A stretch of 7,015 bases of DNA from an uncultured Bacilli bacterium (GTDB lineage Bacteria; Bacillota_I; Bacilli_A; RF39; UBA660), in NCBI GenBank assembly GCA_947627805.1, contig CANQXB010000048.1, forward strand, positions 1 through 7,015, in the 5' to 3' direction. Below, in pieces: positions 1 through 7,015 of the stretch. The first letter of the stretch is position 1. Each line of letters starts with the position of its first letter. The notes below the pieces were generated by a model, which saw only the letters and a program-made list of their open reading frames with translations, was not told where the DNA came from and made no database searches. A program made the translations under genes and the position numbers.

Positions 1-1081
1 TTTTTAAAGTATTAGTAATTGTTAAAGCCTTCTTTTTATTTTCGGCTTCATTAACAATCATACTAGCTCCTACTAATAATTCGGGTTTTAAGGTACCAAC
101 CAACTCATCATGAATTAAATCAGCATGATATTCTTTTCTTGAATCACTATAAACACCAGCCATAGTCTCATTATCTTTAGCCTCAATAAAAGTATCCTTT
201 GTTAAAGCCATTGTAGCATATTTACCATTAAAATTTTTTCTAGCATTTAAAAGTAAATTTATATTATCTAAAGAAATAGGTAATTTACATTTTATACTTT
301 GTCCAATATAATTACATAAATTATCTAAAATAAGCTCATCTTTAGTCATCAGAAAATATTTACAAGCATCAATTGCATAAGGAACTTCATCTTTCTCTAA
401 AGCTTCAAAAAGGCAAAAAATACTAATTACTTGGCCATAAGTTTTACATTTCATAATAAGTTTAATTACAGAAATAGTATACCCCGTATTTAATAAATTT
501 TCATCCCAAGCTATTTCTTTAATTTCCTTTAAAACTCTTCTATCATCAACTTTAAGCATTAACTTAGCTACTTCTAATAATACAGGCATATATTCTTTTT
601 CTTCTTCTAATTCAATCCAAGAAAACATTTTATAAATTGCGGATGCATGTTCTTCATATTTACAATTTAAAATAATATCACTGGCTAAATCTTTATAAGG
701 AATCATTTTATGAGCATAAATATTATAAATATAATCAGCTTGAAATCCTTTAGTGGCCTTTAAAGCTTTCTTTAAACATTCTCCTTTTTCTTGATCAGAC
801 ATTTTTCTATCAAATATTATGTCATAAAAAGAAAAATTATCTAATCCTTCTCTATTTTCTATTATCTCAATCATCATTAATAATAATTCTTCATTAGGAT
901 TAATATTATTTTCCATTAAGTCTCTTAAATCTTTTACTAATCGTTCTAATACTTTATCATCTTTTACAAATGTTAATCTTTCTAATACTACTTCACTTAA
1001 CTCATCTAAAACATTTTTAAATCCTACTCTACTATTTTTAACTTCTAATCTTTCTAATATATTATTTTTTAACTCTTCCAT
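1..1081 (-). CDS. Helical-repeat protein of unknown function, C-terminus cut by window edge
   Basis: I do not recognise this gene as any characterised family. The reading frame opens with ATG at 1081-1079 and stays open for 360 codons to the window edge, so the C-terminus is missing. An in-frame TAA lies five codons upstream and a perfect AGGAGG sits 4 nt before the ATG, so the start is well supported. The protein is rich in Leu, Ile, Lys and Glu and looks almost wholly alpha-helical. It has no signal peptide and no membrane segment, and at least seven scattered Cys suggest a cytoplasmic location. Related helical units recur: compare residues 106-125 (core ATKGFQADY) with 277-296 (core ARKNFNGKY), and the CK-containing helices at 138-150 and 210-222. 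From memory, similar motifs (KGxFQAxYA followed by an ATN/ASG-like turn) form tandem repeats in proteins of uncultured gut Firmicutes, but I cannot verify this. It has its own promoter downstream of tex. A scaffold or protein-binding role is a guess from the fold type only. Confidence 0.85.
   Translation of the reverse strand, partial: MEELKNNILERLEVKNSRVGFKNVLDELSEVVLERLTFVKDDKVLERLVKDLRDLMENNINPNEELLLMMIEIIENREGLDNFSFYDIIFDRKMSDQEKGECLKKALKATKGFQADYIYNIYAHKMIPYKDLASDIILNCKYEEHASAIYKMFSWIELEEEKEYMPVLLEVAKLMLKVDDRRVLKEIKEIAWDENLLNTGYTISVIKLIMKCKTYGQVISIFCLFEALEKDEVPYAIDACKYFLMTKDELILDNLCNYIGQSIKCKLPISLDNINLLLNARKNFNGKYATMALTKDTFIEAKDNETMAGVYSDSRKEYHADLIHDELVGTLKPELLVGASMIVNEAENKKKALTITNTLK
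197..766 (-). repeat. Degenerate helical repeats inside the truncated unknown protein
   Basis: This span covers residues 106-295 of the unknown protein. Residues 106-124 and 277-295 align without gaps as L-x-A-x-K-x-F-x(3)-Y, with 5 of 19 identities by eye. Two further helices, around residues 138-150 (NCKYEEHASAIY) and 210-222 (KCKTYGQVISIF), share a C-K core and lie 72 residues apart. A weaker copy may begin near residue 340. The repeats are visible only at the protein level and the DNA is not repetitive. Repeat length and number are uncertain. Confidence 0.35.
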
Positions 1082-1085
1082 AAAA

Positions 1086-1091
1086 CCTCCT
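1086..1091 (-). promoter_or_regulatory. Perfect Shine-Dalgarno AGGAGG for the truncated unknown gene
   Basis: AGGAGG reads on the minus strand 4 nt before the ATG at 1081. It is the strongest ribosome binding site in the window and fixes the start of the downstream gene. The next triplets upstream in frame end in a TAA at 1094-1096, so no longer protein is possible. Confidence 0.85.
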
Positions 1092-1103
1092 AGTTAATTA
1101 TTT

Positions 1104-1132
1104 ATTATAACGAAATACTCGCTTTAAATCAA
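1104..1132 (-). promoter_or_regulatory. Sigma-A-type promoter for the truncated unknown gene
   Basis: On the minus strand TTGATT (1132-1127) is followed by a 17-bp spacer and a consensus TATAAT (1109-1104). The -10 is a perfect match and the -35 matches TTGACA at four positions. The spacing to the AGGAGG and ATG leaves a 5' leader of roughly 15-20 nt. The -35 overlaps the tex stop codon (1131-1129), so this promoter is partly embedded in the end of tex. No terminator separates tex from it, so read-through from the operon could also contribute. Confidence 0.7.
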
Positions 1133-3279
1133 TTACTTTTTAAACTTAAAGATACTTTTCCTTTTTCTAAATTAATATCATCAACATAAACTTTAATAAT
1201 ATCACCCACACTTAATATTTCACTGGGATGTTTAATATATTTATCACTCATTTTAGAGATGTGGACTAAACCATCATTTTTAATACCTATATCGATGAAA
1301 GCCCCAAAATCAACAACATTTCGGACCGTACCTTCTAACTCCATTCCTTTTTTTAAATCTTCAAGATGTAAAACATCCCTTTTTAAAATTGGCTTAGGTA
1401 ATTCATCTCTTGGGTCTCTATTAGGACTTATTAAAGAAGAAATAATATCTTCTAAAGTATAAGGAGAAATATCTAACATTTGAGATGTTTTTGATATATT
1501 AATATTTTCTAAAGCCTTTTTGATTTCTGCAGTTCCAATTAAACTTAGCTCAATATTTAAATATTTTAAAAGTTTTAAAGTAGCTTCATAACTTTCAGGG
1601 TGAATACTTGTTATATCAAGTAAATTATCACCATTATTAATTCTTAAAAAACCAATGGCTTGTTCATAAGTTTTGGCATTCAAAATTTTCTTTTTTAATA
1701 ACTCTTGTCTATTTTTAAAACTGCCAAATGTTTCGCGATATTCAATAATTTTATTAATGGCGCTTTTAGTTAAACCAGAGATATATTTTAAAATAGATGG
1801 GGAAGCAGTATTTAAATTAACTCCGACACTATTAACCACTTTTTCCACCACAAAGTTTAAACTTTCTTTTAATTTTTTATTAGCCACATCATGTTGATAT
1901 AAACCAACACCAATACTTTCAGGATCAATTTTGACAAGTTCTGATAATGGGTCTTCTAGTCTTCTTCCTATAGATATGGCACTCCTTTCTTCTACATGTA
2001 AATTAGGAAATTCCTCTATGGCTAAAGGAGATGCTGAATAAACAGAAGCTCCGGCTTCACTTACTATTATATATTCCACTTTTCTTGGGGCTTTTTTTAT
2101 TACTTCGGCCACAAAACTTTCGGATTCTCTTGAGGCTGTCCCATTACCAATCGCAATAATATCAATATTATATTTAGCGATTAAATCTAACATAATTTTT
2201 TGAGATTTCTCTACTTCATTTTTAGGCTCATGCGGGTAAATAACTGTAATATCTAAAACTTTACCTGTTTTATCTAAAACCGCTAGTTTACAACCTGTTC
2301 GATAAGCGGGGTCAAAACCTAAAACACATTTTTCTTTAATTGGGGGTTGCATAAGGAGATGCTCTAAATTATCACTAAAATTATTAATAGCCACATCTTC
2401 GGCTTTATCTTTTAATTCACTTCTTAAATCTCTTTCAATAGAAGGAGCAATTAATCTTTTATAACTATCTAAGATAGCTTCCTTAATTAAAGAAGCAATT
2501 TCTTCTTTAGTTTTATCTTTAATTATCTTCTCTTCTAAAAAATTAATTATTTCCTCTTTGGGAGAATCTATACTCACATTAAGAATGCCTTCACTTTCGC
2601 CCCGATTAATTGCTAAAACACGATACATTTTAAGCCATTTTAAATTTTCTTTAAAGTCATAATATATTTCATAAGTTTTATTTTCATCAATACTATCTTT
2701 CTTCTTTTTACTTATTAATATTCCTTTTTGAAACGTTATATTTCTAATATATTTTCGATAATAAGAATTATCAGATATGTATTCCGCAATGATGTATTTG
2801 GCTCCTTCTAAGGCTTCATCAACATTTTTAACTTGGGCATTTACAAACTTTTGAGCCACATTTTTAATACTTCCATTGATATTAAAACTCATAAGCATTT
2901 TTGCAAGAGGTTCTAATCCCTTATTAATAGCTTCCGTTGCTTTGGTCTTTTTCTTTTCTTTAAAGGGACGATAGATATCTTCTATTTCGACTAATTTCTC
3001 ACATCCATCAATCTTTTTAATTAATTCTTCAGTAAGTAAACCTTTTTCCGCAATTAAATTTTTAACTTCTTCTTTTCTTTTATTTAAATTAACTCCATAA
3101 GTATATTCTACTTCAATTTGTCTTATTTGAACTTCATCTAAATTTCCCGTCACTTCTTTACGGTAACGGGCAATAAAAGGAATGGTATTTCCCTCTTCTA
3201 ATAATTTTAAAGTACTGCGAATACTTTTTTCTGAAATATTTAAACTATTACTTAAATTATTAATTATTTTATCATTCAT
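1129..3279 (-). CDS. tex: Tex family RNA-binding transcription accessory protein
   Basis: Tex is a cytoplasmic nucleic-acid-binding protein, the bacterial relative of eukaryotic Spt6, implicated in transcription and RNA metabolism; its exact role here is inferred from family. All family parts are present in order across 716 residues, the usual length. A helical Tex_N region spans about 5-190 (IARYRKE at 36-42). A YqgF/RNase H-like domain spans about 316-440 (GFDPAYRTG at 321-329, GNGTASRE at 378-385, SEAGASVYSAS at 407-417). A helix-hairpin-helix region spans about 480-550 (VGVNLNTAS at 485-493). A C-terminal S1 domain spans about 645-714 (GTVRNVVDFGAFIDIG at 650-665, DGLVHISKMS at 669-678). 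The start ATG lies inside the end of the U32 gene (8-nt overlap, ATGAATGA). The upstream site is only a weak AAAGAG, so translation probably depends on coupling. I see no frameshift or missing domain. It ends in TGA. Confidence 0.96.
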   Translation of the reverse strand: MNDKIINNLSNSLNISEKSIRSTLKLLEEGNTIPFIARYRKEVTGNLDEVQIRQIEVEYTYGVNLNKRKEEVKNLIAEKGLLTEELIKKIDGCEKLVEIEDIYRPFKEKKKTKATEAINKGLEPLAKMLMSFNINGSIKNVAQKFVNAQVKNVDEALEGAKYIIAEYISDNSYYRKYIRNITFQKGILISKKKKDSIDENKTYEIYYDFKENLKWLKMYRVLAINRGESEGILNVSIDSPKEEIINFLEEKIIKDKTKEEIASLIKEAILDSYKRLIAPSIERDLRSELKDKAEDVAINNFSDNLEHLLMQPPIKEKCVLGFDPAYRTGCKLAVLDKTGKVLDITVIYPHEPKNEVEKSQKIMLDLIAKYNIDIIAIGNGTASRESESFVAEVIKKAPRKVEYIIVSEAGASVYSASPLAIEEFPNLHVEERSAISIGRRLEDPLSELVKIDPESIGVGLYQHDVANKKLKESLNFVVEKVVNSVGVNLNTASPSILKYISGLTKSAINKIIEYRETFGSFKNRQELLKKKILNAKTYEQAIGFLRINNGDNLLDITSIHPESYEATLKLLKYLNIELSLIGTAEIKKALENINISKTSQMLDISPYTLEDIISSLISPNRDPRDELPKPILKRDVLHLEDLKKGMELEGTVRNVVDFGAFIDIGIKNDGLVHISKMSDKYIKHPSEILSVGDIIKVYVDDINLEKGKVSLSLKSN

Positions 3280-5476
3280 ACATTTTTACTCTTTCTATTA
3301 AATCTTTAACTTCTTTTTCATTCTCTTCTAAAAGTTCCAACCGAAAATTATTTATACCCATTTTCTTAAACATAGGAATATCTTTAATTAAATCAATCTT
3401 TTTACAGTCCATTATCACTGTACTATGGGTTAAAGGATTATTTATTAATTTATAACGAGCCTTATTTCGGTCTTTTAAATAATAATTATGACCATTTGTA
3501 CAAACATGACAGACTTTATCTTTATTGATAATGGTATTTAAAGGACAATATTTCATAATCATAAGTTCAATATTGCCATAAATTATGACTTCCACATTTA
3601 AATTGTTTTTCTCATTACGCATAATTCTTTCAATATTATCGATATCATTTTCAATAGATAAAGTAAGCATACTGGCATATTTACTCAAATAATCTAAAGT
3701 ATAATGATTCGTAATATTTAAAGAATAATCACCATACTCTCCTTGATATTTATCTAAACTAGCATAATCCGTAACTAAAAGTCTTGGATAATCATAATTA
3801 TGATGTATATTATCTCTAGGTATACGATAAATTATATCATCATTCATAAGTTGAGGGTCATCGACAATAATATTTTTAATATTTAATTTTTGACAAGTTA
3901 AAAGTTGTTCCTTAGTTCTTACATGAACACTTAACCCAGTAATTTTTTCATTTGTTATTTTTTCTTCTTTAAATTCTCTTTCAATAAATTTTACTTTTTT
4001 ATTCTCTTTAATTTCTTTCAATTTATTTAAAGCTTCTTTTCTTAAACGATTGATTACTCCAATAGGAATAAAGATATTATCATCAATAGCGATATCTAAA
4101 CTAGAAATTTCAAAAGGAGTATCGCCCACTTTTTCCAAAGCTTCTTTAATTCTCTTTTTGGTAACTGGAGCCTTTTTCGCAGCTTCCACTAAAACTTCAC
4201 TAGCTAGTTCTATTTTCTCTTCCATATCTGTAACTTTTATTTTTAAACTTTCTCCTATTTTTCCTGTAACTTTCATCATAATAGGCATTTTTTTGATTAT
4301 TTCTTTAGGAAGGTTAATTACCGGTAAAGTTAACATTACTTCATCTAAACTATTTAAATTAATAAAGTTATCTAAGTATACTACTTCTCCTTTTTTGCCC
4401 ATATTAATTAAATTATCTAATTTATCATATAAAAAATTAACATTAATACCTATATTAGCATTTTTAAATCTAATCCCTGAAAATTGTTTTAAATCATGAG
4501 TTAGTTTAATAGCTATTTTATGATTATTAACCTTAGTGACATCACCAATCTTAAGACCCAAATGATTGGGACTTTTAAAATTCATTAAATCTTTATCTTG
4601 ATGCAAAAAGCCCCCTGTATAACCTCTTGAAAAAATACTTTCTAAAACTTCCATATCTTCTTTAGTAATTTTTAATTCTTCGCCTCGTTCATACTTATCA
4701 ATTAGCATTCGATATATTTTAGTAGTATAAGCGACATATAAGGGAGATTTCATTCTTCCTTCAATTTTAAAGCAATAAATATTACTATCTAATAATTTTT
4801 GAAAATTATCAATAGATGATAAATCCTTAGGGCTTAATAAATAATCACCATCTGTTTTTATCTTTTTATCGTCTTCATATAATTCATAAGGAAGTCGACA
4901 CATACCCGCACATTCGCCACGATTACCACTTCTTCCTAAAATACGGGAAGAAAAAAGACATTGCCCACTGTAAGAGATACATAAAGAGCCATGAATAAAA
5001 ACTTCTTTCTCTAAATCAGTTTCCATATTATTTATATAATCTAAAGGTAATTCTCTGGCAAATACAACTCTTTTAACTCCTAAATTTTTTAAAAAATTTA
5101 AAGATTCTGAAGAATGGTTATGCATTTGAGTAGAAGCATGAATTTCTAAGTTAGGAAACATTTGATGTGTTAAATTAATAAGGCCAACATCTTGCATAAT
5201 TAAAGCATCGACCCCAATTTTATGAAGATATCTTATATAATCAACTACTTCATCAATCTCATTTTCATAAACCAAAGTATTAACTGTTATATATATTTTA
5301 ACGTTATATAAATGACATAACTTAGTGGCCTCTTCTAATTCTTCATAAGAAAAATTAGAAGCAAATGCTCTTGCCCCAAATTTTTTACCACCTAAATATA
5401 CAGCATCAGCTCCATAATTTATGGCACTAATTAAACTTTCCATGGTGCCTACTGGCACTAATAACTCATGCTTCAT
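3272..5476 (-). CDS. U32 family protein with DUF3656-like region, RlhA/TrhP-type RNA hydroxylation protein
   Basis: U32 proteins were named as peptidases. Characterised bacterial members such as E. coli RlhA (23S rRNA C2501 hydroxylation) and B. subtilis TrhP1/TrhP2 (tRNA U34 hydroxylation) instead support RNA hydroxylation using prephenate-dependent chemistry and an Fe-S cluster. This 734-residue protein opens with the family hallmark ELLVPVG (4-10) and GADAVYLGG (22-30). ARELPL at 140-145 and FIHGSLCISYSGQC (160-173) follow, then GRSGNRGECAGMCRLPY (181-197). Cys166, Cys173, Cys189 and Cys193 are the expected cluster ligands. FKIEGRMKS lies at 236-244. A DUF3656-like middle section follows at about 380-500. 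The C-terminal part has a second Cys group (Cys644, Cys656, Cys659, perhaps Cys691). The architecture resembles long RlhA-type proteins more than the roughly 420-residue TrhP proteins, so 23S rRNA is my preferred but unproven target. It overlaps the pseudouridine synthase gene by 11 nt and tex by 8 nt. A GGAG lies 11 nt before the ATG. Peptidase activity is unlikely. Confidence 0.92.
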   Translation of the reverse strand: MKHELLVPVGTMESLISAINYGADAVYLGGKKFGARAFASNFSYEELEEATKLCHLYNVKIYITVNTLVYENEIDEVVDYIRYLHKIGVDALIMQDVGLINLTHQMFPNLEIHASTQMHNHSSESLNFLKNLGVKRVVFARELPLDYINNMETDLEKEVFIHGSLCISYSGQCLFSSRILGRSGNRGECAGMCRLPYELYEDDKKIKTDGDYLLSPKDLSSIDNFQKLLDSNIYCFKIEGRMKSPLYVAYTTKIYRMLIDKYERGEELKITKEDMEVLESIFSRGYTGGFLHQDKDLMNFKSPNHLGLKIGDVTKVNNHKIAIKLTHDLKQFSGIRFKNANIGINVNFLYDKLDNLINMGKKGEVVYLDNFINLNSLDEVMLTLPVINLPKEIIKKMPIMMKVTGKIGESLKIKVTDMEEKIELASEVLVEAAKKAPVTKKRIKEALEKVGDTPFEISSLDIAIDDNIFIPIGVINRLRKEALNKLKEIKENKKVKFIEREFKEEKITNEKITGLSVHVRTKEQLLTCQKLNIKNIIVDDPQLMNDDIIYRIPRDNIHHNYDYPRLLVTDYASLDKYQGEYGDYSLNITNHYTLDYLSKYASMLTLSIENDIDNIERIMRNEKNNLNVEVIIYGNIELMIMKYCPLNTIINKDKVCHVCTNGHNYYLKDRNKARYKLINNPLTHSTVIMDCKKIDLIKDIPMFKKMGINNFRLELLEENEKEVKDLIERVKMYE

Positions 5477-6122
5477 AATTAAATTTACTCCAAACTTCTC
5501 CCTTAGGTAATAATTTAAATTCCATTATTTCTTCTTTTACAGGATGTTTAAATTTTAAATGATAAGCAAATAAACAAACCGGTACTTGCTCTTTTAAACC
5601 ATATAAATTATCGCCATATAAAGGATGAGCGCGATGAGCAAATTGTAATCTTATTTGATGATGCCGACCGGTAATTAAATTTACTTTTGCTAAACTTAAA
5701 TCATTTTGATAAGCTAATATTTCATATTCAAGAAGAGCTTTTTTACCTTCTTTTTCATTACTAATAACACTTATTTCATTTTTCTTTAAAATATAATCTT
5801 CCATTGTTCCCTTATTAGGTAATTTCCCATGACATATTAAAAGATATTCTTTTATCATTTCATGGTTAGATATCATTTTGGAAAGTCTACTTGCAGCCTT
5901 ACTAGTTTTGGCAAAAACCATAATACCTCCAACTGGTCTATCAAGCCTATGGACAAGACCAAGATATACATTACCTGGCTTATGATATTTTTCTTTGATA
6001 TATTCTTTGACTATGGTAAGTAAATCTAAATCTTTAGTATAATCACTTTGACATAAAACATTTGGTTTTTTCTCGACTACAATAATATGATTATCTTCAT
6101 ATAAAACATTTAATTTAGTCAT
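5466..6122 (-). CDS. RluA-family pseudouridine synthase, short form without S4 domain
   Basis: It is predicted to isomerise uridine to pseudouridine in rRNA or tRNA. At 218 residues it is the size of E. coli RluA and consists of the catalytic domain alone, with no N-terminal S4 domain. Visible motifs are VLYEDNHIIVVEKKP (6-20), the catalytic motif HRLD at 58-61 with Asp61 as the nucleophile, and TGRHHQIRLQFAHRAHPLYG at 151-170, the conserved second motif, followed by GD-LYG. After HRLD the sequence is RPVGG rather than the commoner xxTSG; I recall this variant from a Firmicutes subgroup of the family, so it does not imply inactivity. The start is supported by AGGAAGGG six nt before the ATG. 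The ATG lies inside the end of the methyltransferase gene (8-nt overlap, ATGACTAA), and the stop TGA overlaps the U32 gene by 11 nt. The exact target nucleotide cannot be told from sequence. Confidence 0.94.
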   Translation of the reverse strand: MTKLNVLYEDNHIIVVEKKPNVLCQSDYTKDLDLLTIVKEYIKEKYHKPGNVYLGLVHRLDRPVGGIMVFAKTSKAASRLSKMISNHEMIKEYLLICHGKLPNKGTMEDYILKKNEISVISNEKEGKKALLEYEILAYQNDLSLAKVNLITGRHHQIRLQFAHRAHPLYGDNLYGLKEQVPVCLFAYHLKFKHPVKEEIMEFKLLPKGEVWSKFNYEA

Positions 6123-6966
6123 TAGTAACCCTTCCTGTTATACCACAAGATAAATAAAGATTAGAATTTTTGATAGGTAAAACTAGCTCATCTACTAAAA
6201 TATTTTTTTTAGGAAAATTAATTTTTAAAATATTTTCTAAAGAAATACTTGGTAAATTAGCTGAATAAGTATTAACAATAAAAAATAAAAAATCATCATC
6301 TAATATTTCTTGACATAGTTTAATTAAATTTTCTAAATCTTTAGCAATGTCCCAAACTTCTCCATTAGCCCCTCTTCCATAACTAGGGGGATCCATAATA
6401 ATGGCATCATATTTATTACCTCTTCTTATTTCTCTTTTAACAAATTTTACAACATCATCCACTAAATATCGAACAGGTCTTTCTTCTAAATGATTTAACT
6501 TAACATTTTCTTTAGCCCAATCAATCATCCCTTTTGAAGAGTCAACATGCACAACACTAGCCCCCTCTTTTAAGGAAGCCACTGTCGCTGCCCCTGTATA
6601 AGCAAATAAATTTAAAACTTTTACTTCTCTTTCCGTATTTTTAATTTTTTCTCTTATATAATCCCAATTACAGGCTTGTTCTGGAAATAAACCCGTATGT
6701 TTAAAACCCATTTCTTTAATTAAAAATTTTAAATCTTGATAATTAACAACCCATGATTCTTTAATTTTATTTTGATTTTCCCAATGTCCTCCACCAGTAT
6801 TACTTCTGTAATAAATGGCATCCACTTTATCTTTAGAAAAATCACCTAAATCCCAAGTAACAACAGGGTCTGGTCTTAATAAAATGGTATCTTGCCAACG
6901 TTCAAGTTTCATTCCTCTACTCGTTTTTAAAATTTCATAATCTTGCCATTTATCACTTACTAGCAT
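6115..6966 (-). CDS. Class I SAM-dependent methyltransferase, RlmI/COG1092-like
   Basis: It is predicted to methylate RNA, probably rRNA, with S-adenosylmethionine. The 283 residues carry a full Rossmann-type methyltransferase core. GLFPEQACNWDY (92-103) precedes motif I, VLNLFAYTGAATVASLKEGA (117-136). The motif II acid is Asp142 in VVHVDSSKGMIDWAKENV (138-155). VDDV lies at 169-172, and the catalytic-type motif IV is DPPSYGRG at 192-199. The N-terminal PUA domain of E. coli RlmI is absent; in its place is a roughly 90-residue beta-rich-looking region (LERWQDTILLRPDP at 21-34). The substrate is therefore unknown and RlmI-like m5C chemistry should not be assumed. The start is supported by AGGTGA six nt upstream and an in-frame TGA three codons before the ATG. 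It is the first visible gene of a coupled operon with the pseudouridine synthase, U32 and tex genes, which supports an RNA substrate. It ends in TAA. Confidence 0.9.
   Translation of the reverse strand: MLVSDKWQDYEILKTSRGMKLERWQDTILLRPDPVVTWDLGDFSKDKVDAIYYRSNTGGGHWENQNKIKESWVVNYQDLKFLIKEMGFKHTGLFPEQACNWDYIREKIKNTEREVKVLNLFAYTGAATVASLKEGASVVHVDSSKGMIDWAKENVKLNHLEERPVRYLVDDVVKFVKREIRRGNKYDAIIMDPPSYGRGANGEVWDIAKDLENLIKLCQEILDDDFLFFIVNTYSANLPSISLENILKINFPKKNILVDELVLPIKNSNLYLSCGITGRVTND
6129..6136 (-). promoter_or_regulatory. Shine-Dalgarno AGGAAGGG for the pseudouridine synthase
   Basis: AGGAAGGG lies inside the methyltransferase coding end, 6 nt before the pseudouridine synthase ATG at 6122. 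It picks that ATG as the start and suggests that ribosomes can both reinitiate there and load independently. Confidence 0.65.
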
Positions 6967-6972
6967 AATAAA

Positions 6973-6978
6973 TCACCT
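6973..6978 (-). promoter_or_regulatory. Shine-Dalgarno AGGTGA for the methyltransferase
   Basis: AGGTGA on the minus strand is 6 nt before the ATG at 6966. The TGA within it is also the in-frame stop that rules out an upstream start for the methyltransferase. Confidence 0.6.
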
Positions 6979-6986
6979 ACAAATTA

Positions 6987-6992
6987 ATTATA
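6987..6992 (-). promoter_or_regulatory. Candidate -10 box (TATAAT) for the four-gene operon
   Basis: A perfect TATAAT lies 20 nt before the methyltransferase ATG, a normal distance for a first gene. With a 17-bp spacer the -35 would fall at 7015-7010, where the sequence is TAGGAG, which does not resemble TTGACA. No TGn extension is present (TAG precedes the box). The promoter is therefore only half supported, and an upstream promoter outside the window remains possible. Confidence 0.35.
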
Positions 6993-7015
6993 CTACAAAA
7001 TGGAAGTTTCTCCTA

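Noticed and set aside
1259..1897. Two short plus-strand open frames (1259-1462 and 1673-1897)
   Set aside because: Both are antisense to the S1 and HhH-encoding parts of tex, where the minus-strand protein is clearly conserved. No promoter or family similarity supports them.
4050..4499. A 149-codon open frame on the plus strand, with hydrophobic content
   Set aside because: It lies fully antisense to the well-supported U32 gene and has no family motif. Its hydrophobic look follows from the AT-rich complement of Lys/Glu/Asn-rich codons.
3272..5476. Annotation of the U32 protein as a collagenase-like protease
   Set aside because: The family name is historical. The GRSGNRGEC-type motif and the four Cys match RNA hydroxylation proteins (RlhA, TrhP), and the operon context is RNA modification.
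7001..7014. GGAAGTTTCTCC as a possible terminator stem or operator
   Set aside because: The inverted symmetry is short and imperfect (GAA/TTC core only), and no T-run follows on either strand within the window.
7000..7015. A plus-strand ATG (ATGGAAGTTTCTCC) that might begin a divergent gene, with TATACT just upstream
   Set aside because: There is no Shine-Dalgarno and no -35 at the right distance, and the window ends after five codons, so nothing supports it as a gene.

Overview
The window is very AT-rich and almost fully coding. Every gene lies on the minus strand, so transcription runs from high to low coordinates. Three genes end in TGA and the tryptophans I checked are TGG, so the standard bacterial code (table 11) is in use. 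AT-richness, strong Shine-Dalgarno sites, TTG(A)/TATAAT-type promoters and the sequence style of the proteins suggest a low-GC Firmicute, possibly one of the uncultured gut Bacilli/Mollicutes-like lineages (RF39-type). It is not a code-4 Mycoplasma or Spiroplasma. The lineage call is an inference.

From 6966 down to 1129 there is a tight four-gene operon. It encodes (1) a class I SAM-dependent methyltransferase of the RlmI/COG1092-like group, (2) a short RluA-family pseudouridine synthase without an S4 domain, (3) a long U32-family protein related to the 23S rRNA hydroxylation protein RlhA, and (4) the RNA-binding transcription accessory protein Tex. Consecutive genes overlap by 8, 11 and 8 nt, so translational coupling is likely. 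Three predicted RNA-modifying enzymes are thus coupled to an S1/HhH RNA-binding protein. The shared theme is RNA, probably rRNA, modification and RNA metabolism. A TATAAT -10-like box lies just before the first gene, but the window ends before a convincing -35 can be seen.

Below the operon, a short gap (1082-1128) carries a good sigma-A-type promoter (TTGATT, 17-bp spacer, TATAAT) whose -35 overlaps the tex stop codon, followed by a perfect AGGAGG ribosome binding site. These drive a fifth gene, cut off by the left window edge. Its 360 visible residues form a cytoplasmic, all-helical protein with degenerate repeats and no recognised enzymatic motif. It is the least explained item here. There is no non-coding stretch longer than 50 bases, and I see no RNA gene, mobile element, CRISPR array or intrinsic terminator.
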